Part shown: piece after piece, positions 1-6,289 of the stretch | How the letters are laid out: each line of letters begins with the position of its first letter | Position numbering within the stretch: position 1 is the first letter of the stretch | From: DATKEH01 sp035546355 | Lineage (GTDB): Bacteria > Acidobacteriota > Thermoanaerobaculia > Multivoradales > JAIOJS01 | Assembly: GCA_035546355.1 (NCBI GenBank) | Contig: DATKEH010000291.1 | Span: 1 to 23,720 of the forward strand | Direction: 5' to 3' | Length of the DNA stretch: 23,720 nucleotides | Position numbers and translations under genes: made by a program | The notes under the pieces: model-generated | Told to the model about the DNA's origin: nothing | What the model saw: only the letters and a program-made list of their open reading frames with translations | Database searches by the model: none

Positions 1-389
1 AAGTAGGCCAGCGCGCCGCCGATCAGGGTCTTGGAGGACTTGGGTACCTCGGGATCGAGGAGCAGGCGGACCAGCAGGATGAACATGTCCGGCACCAGGA
101 GGAGCACCTCCACCGTCCGCTGGCCGAGGCGACCGGCGCGCTGCTCGACGGTGCGCGTCACCCGCACCCGCAAGCCGTCGTAGAAGCCCAGCAAGCGCTT
201 GGGCTGCAGACCGGTGCCGCGCAGCAGGGCATCCTCTGAGGCGGCCTCGCGCGCCAGGCGATCGACGGCGGCTTCGAGCTCGTCCTCGCGGCGGTCGCCC
301 ACTGGCGACTCGGCCGCCGGCGGCTCCTCGGCGGGGATCACCGGCGTGCCGGCCCCGGGCTCGTCGGGTCTTTCGCTGTTCCTCGGCAA
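1..389 (-). CDS. YkvA/DUF1232 family membrane protein (C-terminus outside window)
   Basis: The minus-strand reading frame is open to the window edge, giving about 129 residues with no stop. The first ~60 residues are acidic, Pro/Ala-rich and poorly conserved-looking. They are followed by a basic stretch and then the DUF1232 signature region: a hydrophobic helix (LLLVPDMFILLVRLLLD) followed by PEVPKSSKTLIGGALAY, which matches the family pattern of a short helix, a 'D-P-x-V-P' turn and the start of the membrane segment that normally continues to 'PIDLIPD'. The function of YkvA proteins is not established; they are small inner-membrane proteins. The TTG start at 389 is chosen because a perfect AGGAGG lies 7 nt upstream and no ATG or GTG is in frame nearby. 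The gene is set apart from the operon behind it by 670 bases and has its own candidate promoter. Confidence 0.75.
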   Translation of the reverse strand, partial: MPRNSERPDEPGAGTPVIPAEEPPAAESPVGDRREDELEAAVDRLAREAASEDALLRGTGLQPKRLLGFYDGLRVRVTRTVEQRAGRLGQRTVEVLLLVPDMFILLVRLLLDPEVPKSSKTLIGGALAY

Positions 390-419
390 GAGCGTTCCTC
401 CTCACGGTCGGGGAGGGTC

Positions 420-425
420 ATTGTA
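420..425 (-). promoter_or_regulatory. Candidate -10 element for the YkvA-family gene
   Basis: On the minus strand the sequence reads TACAAT, one mismatch from TATAAT, about 30 nt before the TTG start codon at 389. The implied leader is roughly 24 nt and contains the AGGAGG ribosome binding site. No good -35 hexamer is visible at 16-18 nt spacing, so this is a position-based guess supported mainly by the AT-rich hexamer in very GC-rich surroundings. Confidence 0.4.
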
Positions 426-463
426 ACCCGAGGGAAAGGACGGTCGCGAGAGGACGATCCTGC

Positions 464-548
464 CTGCCGTGGGCCGTCCCGCCAGCGCCCAGGTGCGGGC
501 GGGCTGATCCACCAGGAAGACGGCGGCACGCCAGGGCGGGCGCCGGCG
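464..548 (+). repeat. Left arm of a long imperfect inverted repeat
   Basis: Read on the plus strand, this arm matches the reverse complement of 695-785. The first 28 bases (464-491 against 785-758) agree at 27 positions. After a diverged 12-base patch, the blocks GATCCACC, GACGGCGG, CGCCAGGGCGG and GCGCCGGCG recur in the same order with small gaps. A 27/28 match inside a 670-base region is far beyond chance even at this GC content. Confidence 0.8.
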
Positions 549-606
549 AACGGGCCCTGAGGGCACCGCCCCTCGGCGACCCGCGAGCGGGCCACGACCG
601 ACATAG

Positions 607-628
607 GGGCGGGTCTCCGTGCCCGCCC
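607..628. repeat. Hairpin GGGCGGG-N8-CCCGCCC
   Basis: There is a perfect 7-bp G/C stem (607-613 with 622-628) around the 8-base loop TCTCCGTG. It sits close to the centre of the 464-785 inverted repeat. Short palindromes of this style, with GGGGCGGG and CCCGCCC arms, occur as dispersed intergenic repeats in several GC-rich phyla; membership of such a family here is inference. No T-run follows on either strand, so it is not a standard intrinsic terminator. Confidence 0.55.
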
Positions 629-694
629 GTCTGCTCGTTCCGGCGGTCGCTCGCCACCGCTGCGCCCGCTCGCTACGCAGTCGCCTCGGGTAAG

Positions 695-785
695 CGCCGG
701 CGCGCTATTCCGCCCTGGCGCACCGCCGTCATCCGGTGGATCCTCAGCCCGTCCTCATGGGCGCTGGCGCGACGGCCCACGGCAG
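695..785 (-). repeat. Right arm of the long imperfect inverted repeat
   Basis: This is the partner of 464-548 in opposite orientation. Compared with the left arm it carries a small insertion before GATCCACC and another before GCGCCGGCG. In this copy one minus-strand frame stays open through the repeat, whereas the equivalent frame of the left copy has a TGA, so the repeat is unlikely to be conserved as protein. It could be two inverted copies of a dispersed repeat or the arms of one hairpin-forming element. Confidence 0.8.
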
Positions 786-843
786 CGCACCCGTCCGCGG
801 CCTCCCTCGTGTCTCCAAGAGGCGTCCGGGTGCCAGCGATGGA

Positions 844-870
844 GGGCGTGGAGCGGGCCGGACATCGGCC
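844..870 (+). repeat. Inner arm of the second inverted repeat
   Basis: These 27 bases match the reverse complement of 1021-1047 at 26 positions; the only difference is C versus T at the fifteenth base. The arms are separated by 150 bases. Weaker similarity continues inward (CGCCC and GGGG blocks). Confidence 0.75.
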
Positions 871-1020
871 TCGCCCAGGGGCCTCTCGCCGAGCGCAAAG
901 CCCACGGCACTTCAGTGACCCCTCATCGTCCGGCGCGACGGCGAGCGGAGGCGCCGGTGAGGCGCGTGGCCGCCGCGCGCCGCCGTCTCCGACCACCCAT
1001 CCGGCGCCGTCCCCGGGCGG

Positions 1021-1047
1021 GGCCGATGTCCGACCCGCTCCACGCCC
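1021..1047 (-). repeat. Outer arm of the second inverted repeat, just after the UbiA gene
   Basis: This is the partner of 844-870. It starts 12 bases downstream of the UbiA stop codon, so a transcript of the nine-gene run would carry both arms in its 3' end and could fold back on itself. There is no T-run, so any role in termination or RNA stabilisation is inference. Confidence 0.75.
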
Positions 1048-1059
1048 GGCCCGAGCACA

Positions 1060-2061
1060 CTACAGCCGCACCACGTACGCCAGCGCGAACCCCACCTGGG
1101 CGGCCATCATCATCAGGTACATGTGGCTCCACGACGGGTGGTTCTCCACCTTGGCCAGCGACTCGGGGTCGCGCAGGATCAACCACACGGTGTAGATCCC
1201 CCACAGCGTCAGCACCACCCCGAGCGCGCTCAACAGGATGGGGTCGCCGGTGAGGATCGGGTGCTCCGGCTCGAGCGGGTCACGCAGCACGACCCCCAGC
1301 GGCATGAGCAGCCAGGGGAAGACGAAGAAGGGCGAGATGATCCACGCCGCCTTGCGCACCCCGTAGAGGATCGGCGGCGTGCGGCAGCCGCCGGCGCGGT
1401 CCCCTTCGATGTCGGCGAAGTCCTTGGTCGATGCCGCCCCCATGAGGAACAGGGCGAAGATCGAGCCGATGAACCAGGGCTCGGTGTGCCCCACGTGGGC
1501 GACCATCGCCCACCCCGCCACCTTGAGCAGCATCCCCCGCGGGATGGCGATGGTGAGGTTGGCCCACATCCCCCGCGCCTTAGTGCGGCCGAACGCCGGC
1601 ACCGAGTAGACGAGCGTGGAGACGAAGCCGAGCAGGTAGACGAAGAACGTCTCGTGGTAGGCAAGCGGCGCCGTCAGCTTCCCGTACAGGGTGGTGTAAG
1701 GGTAGACCACCACCAGCCAGGTGGGGACCAGCGCCAGGACGTACATCGCCCAGGTGAACCCCCACGCCTGGCGCAGCGACAGCTCGCCGGTGACCAGCGG
1801 CCGGCGCGGCTTGTTGATGCGATCGATCTCCAGGTCGTAGATCTGGTTGATGGCGTTGTTGGCGGCGTTGAGGAACGCGGCGCAGAGCGAGCCCAGGGCG
1901 ACGGTGAAGATCACCGAACCCGTCAGCCGCGCCGCCGGGTCGGGGTTGTGCACCGAGCCGAAGGCGCACACCGCGCCCGAGACGATGCCGAGCAGCGGCG
2001 GCAGCAGGGTGAAGGGGCGGGAGAGCTGGAGGTAGAGGGAGAGCTGGGATCGCCGACTCAC
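1060..2061 (-). CDS. UbiA-family prenyltransferase
   Basis: A 333-residue integral membrane protein that would transfer a prenyl group from a polyprenyl diphosphate to an acceptor. Both Asp-rich metal/diphosphate motifs are present: NAINQIYDLEIDR (D76 and D80) and STKDFADIEGDRAG (D214, D217, D221). About eight or nine hydrophobic helices surround them, the usual UbiA layout. The start is the GTG at 2061, which overlaps the upstream stop as GTGA; longer versions in this frame run through the preceding gene and are artefacts. The acceptor cannot be read from sequence: the family includes enzymes making menaquinone, ubiquinone, tocopherol, chlorophyll and archaeal-type ether lipids. The coupling to a prenyl-alcohol kinase fusion argues for a geranylgeranyl/phytyl-type donor. 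This is the last gene of the nine-gene run. Confidence 0.9.
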   Translation of the reverse strand: MSRRSQLSLYLQLSRPFTLLPPLLGIVSGAVCAFGSVHNPDPAARLTGSVIFTVALGSLCAAFLNAANNAINQIYDLEIDRINKPRRPLVTGELSLRQAWGFTWAMYVLALVPTWLVVVYPYTTLYGKLTAPLAYHETFFVYLLGFVSTLVYSVPAFGRTKARGMWANLTIAIPRGMLLKVAGWAMVAHVGHTEPWFIGSIFALFLMGAASTKDFADIEGDRAGGCRTPPILYGVRKAAWIISPFFVFPWLLMPLGVVLRDPLEPEHPILTGDPILLSALGVVLTLWGIYTVWLILRDPESLAKVENHPSWSHMYLMMMAAQVGFALAYVVRL

Positions 2062-3395
2062 ACGAACCTCGCGACCAGCACCGCCAGCAGCGCCCCGGCC
2101 AGCGTATTGAGGAAGTTGACCGCCTCGTTGTCCAGCCACCCGCGGCGCTCGATGGTGGCTCCCACCAGGCTCTCCAGCAGGGTGCCGAGGAAGGCGGCGA
2201 TCACCACCACCGGCGCCAGCGCCCAGGGGTAGAGCTCGACCCAGGCTCCGAGCGCGGCGATGGCGGCCGCCGCCGCCACCCCGGCCACCGTTCCCTCGAC
2301 GCTCACCGCGCCCTGGGTGCCGCGAGGCACCGGACGCAAGGTGGTGATCAGGACGGTGCGCCGCCCCCATAGCTGCCCGACCTCGCTGCCGGCGGTATCG
2401 GCGGCGGCGGTGGCGAGGGCGCCGGCCAGGGCGAGCCCGAACAGCTCGGGGAAGGGGGTGGTGGCGGCGAACAGCGCCGCGGCCGCCGCCACCCCGCCGT
2501 TGGCCAGGGCGTGGCGGGTGCTGCGGCGCCCTCCCCGCTCCTGCGCCAGGGCCGCCGCCGCCTTGCGCCGGTAGCCCAGCTTGGTCAGGCCGGTGCCGAT
2601 GACGAAGAAGGCGAACAGCAGCAGGAAACCCTCCCAGCCGAGGCTCACCCAGATCAGCGTGCCGAGCAGGAAGCCGGTGACCGCGCCGGAGAAGTCGACC
2701 CCACGCAGGGCGAAGGCCGCGGCCGCCAGCGCGGCGTTGACCGCCACCGCCGCCGCCAGGCGGGGCAGCAGCGCCAGCTCGAGGTAGATCCCCCAGGCGC
2801 CCTCGGTGAGCAGCAGGCAGAACAGCAGCAGGCCGGCGATCGGCGGCACCGAGAGGTTGTCGTCGACGCCGAGCGGCAGCGACTCGACGAAGGCCGCCGC
2901 CAGGGCGGTGGCGGCGCACACTGCCAGGGCGAACCCCAGCGCATACTCACCGCCGGCGGTCCACTGCAGCAGCACCGTGGCGCCGAGCGTGCCCACCAGC
3001 CAGTAGGTGAGCGTGCCGACCCAGCTCTTGCGCGGGTTCCACGGCAGCTTCCGCCGCCCCCAGGCCATGCCGGCGAGCGAGGCGGTGCCGTCGCCGAAGG
3101 CGAGGATGCCCCACACCGCCGCCGCCACCTCGAGCCGGCGGTGGAACACCAGGATGAGCAGCAGCACGGCGACCGGGTAAAGGACGATTCCCGCCGACCC
3201 TCCGCGCGCCGCCTCCGCCTCTCGCCACAGCCTGCGGCCCCCCAGCCGCGGCAGCAGCAGGAGGTTGAACAGCACCGCGGCGACGGCGCACAGCGCCGCC
3301 CACAGCGGGCCCAGGTAGCGCAGCAGGAAGGCGATGCCCCCCACCGCCATGTGCACCAGCTTGCGCGCCACCTCGCCGCGGCTCAGCCCTCCCAC
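2058..3395 (-). CDS. Fused phytol/dolichol kinase-like + DUF92 (VTE6-like) membrane protein
   Basis: A 445-residue polytopic protein with two family signatures in tandem. Residues ~1-220 resemble CTP-dependent phytol/dolichol kinases (VTE5, SEC59): RKLVHMAVGG near the start, GDGTASLAGMAWGRRKLPW at 101-119, then KSWVGTL and a DDNLSVPPIAG segment. Residues ~228-445 are DUF92, the family of the plant and cyanobacterial phytyl-phosphate kinase VTE6: DFSGAVTGFLLGTLIW, the conserved ATAAADTAGSEVGQ, a GTQGAVSVEGTVAG block and a C-terminal NFLNTLAGALLA. Together these would convert a prenyl alcohol to its mono- and then diphosphate; the domain identities are seen, the substrate is inferred. The GTG start at 3395 has GGAGG close upstream and overlaps the preceding gene by 13 bases; the ATG at residue 16 would cut the conserved RKLVH motif. 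The stop overlaps the UbiA start (GTGA). Confidence 0.82.
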   Translation of the reverse strand: MGGLSRGEVARKLVHMAVGGIAFLLRYLGPLWAALCAVAAVLFNLLLLPRLGGRRLWREAEAARGGSAGIVLYPVAVLLLILVFHRRLEVAAAVWGILAFGDGTASLAGMAWGRRKLPWNPRKSWVGTLTYWLVGTLGATVLLQWTAGGEYALGFALAVCAATALAAAFVESLPLGVDDNLSVPPIAGLLLFCLLLTEGAWGIYLELALLPRLAAAVAVNAALAAAAFALRGVDFSGAVTGFLLGTLIWVSLGWEGFLLLFAFFVIGTGLTKLGYRRKAAAALAQERGGRRSTRHALANGGVAAAAALFAATTPFPELFGLALAGALATAAADTAGSEVGQLWGRRTVLITTLRPVPRGTQGAVSVEGTVAGVAAAAAIAALGAWVELYPWALAPVVVIAAFLGTLLESLVGATIERRGWLDNEAVNFLNTLAGALLAVLVARFV

Positions 3396-4381
3396 GCGCC
3401 CTCCGCCCGCAGCCAGTCCAGCGTCTCGGCCATCCCCTGTCGCAGCGGCCGGAAGCGATACCCCAGCTCCCGCTCGGCGGTGGACGAGTCGTACGCCCAG
3501 TCGTGGTGGCACACCTCCACCAGGTCGGGGGTGAGCCTGGGGGTGCCGCCGACGAGCCGCGACCACCCCTTCATCGCCGCGCCCAGCGGCTTGGCCACCG
3601 CCCGCGGCAGCCAGCGCCGCGGCGCCGGCACGCCGGAGAGCTCTTCGACCAGGCGATAGAGCTCGCCGAGCGGGACGTTGTCGCCGCCGAGCACGTACCG
3701 CCGCCCGGGCGGCGCCCGCTCCAGCGCCGCGACGATGCCGGCCGCCACGTCGTCGACGTGCACGTAGCTCCACCGCCGCCCGCGGTCCCCCACCAGCGCC
3801 GGCAGGCGGCGGTGCAGCACCTCGAGCACGCCCCGCACCACCAGGTTGCCCTCGGTCATCGCCCCGGGGCCGTAGATCACTCCGGGGTAGACGACCACCA
3901 CCGGCAGCCCCTGCTCGATGGCCCGACGCGCCAGCCGGTCGGCGAGCGTCTTGGTGCGCTCGTAGGGGTTGATCCAGGAGCGGTCCGCCGCCGGCGCGGT
4001 CTCGTCGAGCGTGCCCCCCGGGCCTCCCTCCGTGGGTCCGAGGGCGATGAAGCTGGAGACGTAGACCACGCGCTCGACGCCCGCCGCCGGGGCCACGGCG
4101 AGGACGTTCTCCAGCCCGCCGACGTTGACCCGTTCGAAGGCGTCTGCCGGCGCCACCAGCTTGACCAGGGCGGCGGCGTGCACCACCGCCTCGCAGCCGG
4201 CGACCGCCCGCGCCAGGCTGTCGCGGTCGGTCACGTCCCCCTCGGTGAGCTCGACCCCAGGCGGCAGGCCGTCGCGCGACGAGGTGGGGCGCAGCAGCAA
4301 CCGCAGCTGGTGCCCCGGCGCCAGCTGCCGCGCCACGGCACGCCCGAGAAAGCCGCTGGCGCCGGTGAGCAGCACCTTCAA
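3383..4381 (-). CDS. Extended SDR, HpnA / dihydroflavonol reductase-like NAD(P)-dependent sugar epimerase
   Basis: A 332-residue extended short-chain dehydrogenase. The N-terminal nucleotide-binding motif TGASGFLG is at residues 7-14, an ASP-rich turn GDVTD at 48-52, the Ser of VSSFIALG near 109, and the catalytic YERTK at Y140/K144. The segments VVVVYPGVIYGPG and YVHVDDVAAGI are typical of the DFR/3-beta-HSD/HpnA group. HpnA-type enzymes are often found with hopanoid or other isoprenoid genes, which fits the two downstream isoprenoid genes, but the substrate is not readable. The TTG at 4381 is used as start because it places the Rossmann motif at the N-terminus and overlaps the upstream stop as TTGA; the ATG 41 codons upstream lies inside the preceding gene. 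Confidence 0.82.
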   Translation of the reverse strand: MKVLLTGASGFLGRAVARQLAPGHQLRLLLRPTSSRDGLPPGVELTEGDVTDRDSLARAVAGCEAVVHAAALVKLVAPADAFERVNVGGLENVLAVAPAAGVERVVYVSSFIALGPTEGGPGGTLDETAPAADRSWINPYERTKTLADRLARRAIEQGLPVVVVYPGVIYGPGAMTEGNLVVRGVLEVLHRRLPALVGDRGRRWSYVHVDDVAAGIVAALERAPPGRRYVLGGDNVPLGELYRLVEELSGVPAPRRWLPRAVAKPLGAAMKGWSRLVGGTPRLTPDLVEVCHHDWAYDSSTAERELGYRFRPLRQGMAETLDWLRAEGAWEG

Positions 4382-5295
4382 GGAGCCGCCCTCGGCACGT
4401 CCTCGCCGGCCCGGTAGGTGGCGCGCCAGAGATCGGCCACCGCCTCCTCCAGCGACCGCTCCGGCCGCCACCCCAGCGCCGCCATCCGTGCCGGCGAGCC
4501 GCACAGCTCGGGGACGTCGAGTGGGCGCAGGCGCGCCGGATCGACCTCGACGCGCACTCGCAGCCCCGACGCCGCCAGCAGGGCGTCGAGCGCTTCACCC
4601 ATCGACACGGCGCGGCCGCTGGCGACGTTGTAGGTCTCGCCCGGCTGCCCTCGCTCGACCAACGTCACCAGGGCGCTGGCCCCGTCGTCGACGTGCAGGA
4701 AGTCGCGCCGCGCCGCCAGGTTGCCCACCGCCAGCAGCGGCTCCTGGTCGCCGGCGGCGATGGCGGCGAGCTGGCGCGCGAAGGTCGGCAGCGCGAACTG
4801 CTGCGACTGTCCCGGGCCCACCAGGTTGAACAGACGCGCCACCACGCCCCGCGGCCGCACCAGCAGCTCGGCGGCCGCCTTGGTGAGCGCGTAGGGGCTC
4901 GCCGGCGCCGCCTCCCGGCTCTCGGCGATCGGCTGCTCCGCCGCCGGCACCACCCCGTAGACCTCGGCGCTGGAGGCGAAGACGATCGGCGTCTCGCCGA
5001 CCGCCGCCACCAGCCTCTCGGTGCCCAGCACGTTGACCGCGAAGTACTCGGCCATGCGCTGCCACGAGGCGCCGACGTGGGCGAGGCCCGCCAGGTGCAC
5101 GATGCGCCGCGGCCGCACGCGGGCGACCAGCGCCGCCACCGCCCCCTCTGCCAGCAGATCCATAGGGTGCACCGTGGCGCCCGGCACCGGATGCCCGCAG
5201 AGGCAGCTGCCATGCACTTCGTGCCCGGCGGCGACCAGGCGCCGGGCGAGATGGCGCCCGAGGAAGCCCGAGACGCCGGTGACCAGGATGCGCAT
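4378..5295 (-). CDS. rmd: GDP-6-deoxy-D-mannose reductase-like SDR
   Basis: A 305-residue extended SDR. TGVSGFLG at 6-13 binds the nucleotide, HLAGLAHVGASW at 67-78 is the RMD/GMD-like segment, and the catalytic set is SSAEVYG (108-114) with YALTK (Y135, K139). DFLHVDD and GETYNVASG follow in the usual order. In the GDP-rhamnose pathway RMD reduces the 4-keto intermediate made by GMD, and the gene just upstream is a GMD, which is the main reason for this call. A different NDP-sugar reductase or epimerase is possible. The 28-base gap to the GMD gene holds a perfect 16-bp palindrome and no good Shine-Dalgarno sequence. Confidence 0.72.
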   Translation of the reverse strand: MRILVTGVSGFLGRHLARRLVAAGHEVHGSCLCGHPVPGATVHPMDLLAEGAVAALVARVRPRRIVHLAGLAHVGASWQRMAEYFAVNVLGTERLVAAVGETPIVFASSAEVYGVVPAAEQPIAESREAAPASPYALTKAAAELLVRPRGVVARLFNLVGPGQSQQFALPTFARQLAAIAAGDQEPLLAVGNLAARRDFLHVDDGASALVTLVERGQPGETYNVASGRAVSMGEALDALLAASGLRVRVEVDPARLRPLDVPELCGSPARMAALGWRPERSLEEAVADLWRATYRAGEDVPRAAP

Positions 5296-5304
5296 CGCTG
5301 CGAG

Positions 5305-5320
5305 GGCTCTCCGGAGAGCC
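5305..5320. repeat. Perfect 16-bp palindrome between the GMD and RMD genes
   Basis: GGCTCTCCGGAGAGCC is its own reverse complement and fills more than half of the 28-base gap between the GMD stop and the RMD start. In RNA it would form a tight stem a few bases before the RMD start codon. It might tune translation of RMD or be a protein-binding site; the sequence does not say which. Confidence 0.6.
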
Positions 5321-5323
5321 TCG

Positions 5324-6289
5324 CTACTCCCGTCGCAGGCGGCCGCGCCAGTAGTCCAGCAGGTCGCGCAGCGTCTGCTCGAAGGGGATGCTCGGCGCCC
5401 AGCCGGTGTCGGCGCGGAACTTCGAGCTGTCGCCGATCAACCGTTCGACGTCGGAGGGGCGCATCCGCGCCGGGTCGGGCTCCACCCGCACCGCGGCGGT
5501 GGACAGGTCGAGCAGCCGGTCGAGCAGCTCGCGGATGGTGATGCCGTCGCCGCTGGCGACGTTGTACACCTCGCCGGGCGTGCCCCGGGTCACTGCCAGC
5601 CAGTAGGCCCGCACCATGTCGCGGACGTCGGTGAAGTCGCGCACCGCATCGAGGTTGCCGACGCGCAGCACGGGCTCCTGCAGGCCGAGCTCGATTCTCG
5701 CCAGCTGGCTGGCGAAGTTGGAGGTGACGAAGACGTCGCCGCGCCGCGGCCCGGTGTGGTTGAAGCCGCGGGTGCGCACCGTCTTCAGCCCGTAGCTCTG
5801 GAAATACTGGTAGGCCATCATGTCCTGCGCCACCTTGGAGACGGCGTAGGGGGAGAGCGGCCGCAGCGGGTTGTCCTCGGTGATCGGCACCTCGTCGGGC
5901 AGCACCAGGCCGTACTCCTCACTGGAGCAGGCGATCTGGATCACCGGGTCGAGCCCCAGGGCGCGCACCGCCTCGAACAGGTTGGTCTGCCCCGAGATGT
6001 TGGTGGTCAGCGTCTCGCTCGGCGCCGTCCAGCTCGCCGGCACGAAGCTCTGTGCCGCGAGGTGGAAGACGGCGTCGGGCCGGGTGCGGGCGAGGGCCTG
6101 GTGGATCGAGTTGTAGTCCCGCAGGTCCGCCTCGACCAGCGCCACCCGCTGGCCCACGCCATCGAGGTTCTCCATTCGGCTGCGCCAGCGGTAGAGGCCG
6201 GAGACCTCGACTTCGGGATGCTCGGCGAGCAGGTACTCCGCCAGGTGGGAGCCGGCGAAACCGGTGATGCCGGTGATCAACACTCTCAT
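5324..6289 (-). CDS. gmd: GDP-mannose 4,6-dehydratase
   Basis: A 321-residue extended SDR that removes water from an NDP-hexose to give the 4-keto-6-deoxy sugar. Motifs: TGITGFAGSHLAEYL at 6-20, HLAAQSFVPASW at 76-87 (a GMD hallmark), SSEEYG at 122-127, catalytic Y148/K152 in SPYAVSK, then RGFNHTGPRRG, the GMD-type nucleotide segment. The C-terminal VASGDGITIRELLD and the DVERLIGD segment also fit. Substrate choice (GDP-mannose rather than dTDP-glucose) is inferred from HTGPRRG and from the RMD-like neighbour. The ATG at 6289 overlaps the rmlD stop as ATGA, so the two are translationally coupled. GDP-D-rhamnose or GDP-fucose-type sugars for surface polysaccharide are the likely end product. 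Confidence 0.88.
   Translation of the reverse strand: MRVLITGITGFAGSHLAEYLLAEHPEVEVSGLYRWRSRMENLDGVGQRVALVEADLRDYNSIHQALARTRPDAVFHLAAQSFVPASWTAPSETLTTNISGQTNLFEAVRALGLDPVIQIACSSEEYGLVLPDEVPITEDNPLRPLSPYAVSKVAQDMMAYQYFQSYGLKTVRTRGFNHTGPRRGDVFVTSNFASQLARIELGLQEPVLRVGNLDAVRDFTDVRDMVRAYWLAVTRGTPGEVYNVASGDGITIRELLDRLLDLSTAAVRVEPDPARMRPSDVERLIGDSSKFRADTGWAPSIPFEQTLRDLLDYWRGRLRRE

Larger units (their letters stand above)
390..1059. other. Gene-free 670-base region built of inverted repeats
   Basis: No reading frame here looks like a real protein: the open frames on both strands are low-complexity Arg/Ala/Pro/Gly translations without recognisable motifs. The region does hold clear structure: an ~85-base imperfect inverted repeat (464-548 against 785-695), a 7-bp hairpin (607-628) near its centre, and a second 27-base inverted repeat (844-870 against 1047-1021) whose outer arm begins 12 bases past the UbiA stop codon. 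The minus-strand candidate promoter of the YkvA gene lies at its left edge. I see no tRNA or recognised RNA family. Confidence 0.7.

Noticed and set aside
673..996. 107-residue minus-strand open frame in the gene-free region
   Set aside because: Low-complexity Arg/Ala/Gly translation, no recognisable motif, and it crosses one arm of the inverted repeat whose other arm has a stop in the equivalent frame.
3396..4598. 846-residue version of the kinase fusion reaching back through the SDR gene
   Set aside because: The added part is Arg/Gly/Ala-rich shadow sequence of the SDR gene. The conserved RKLVH start motif lies just after the GTG at 3395.
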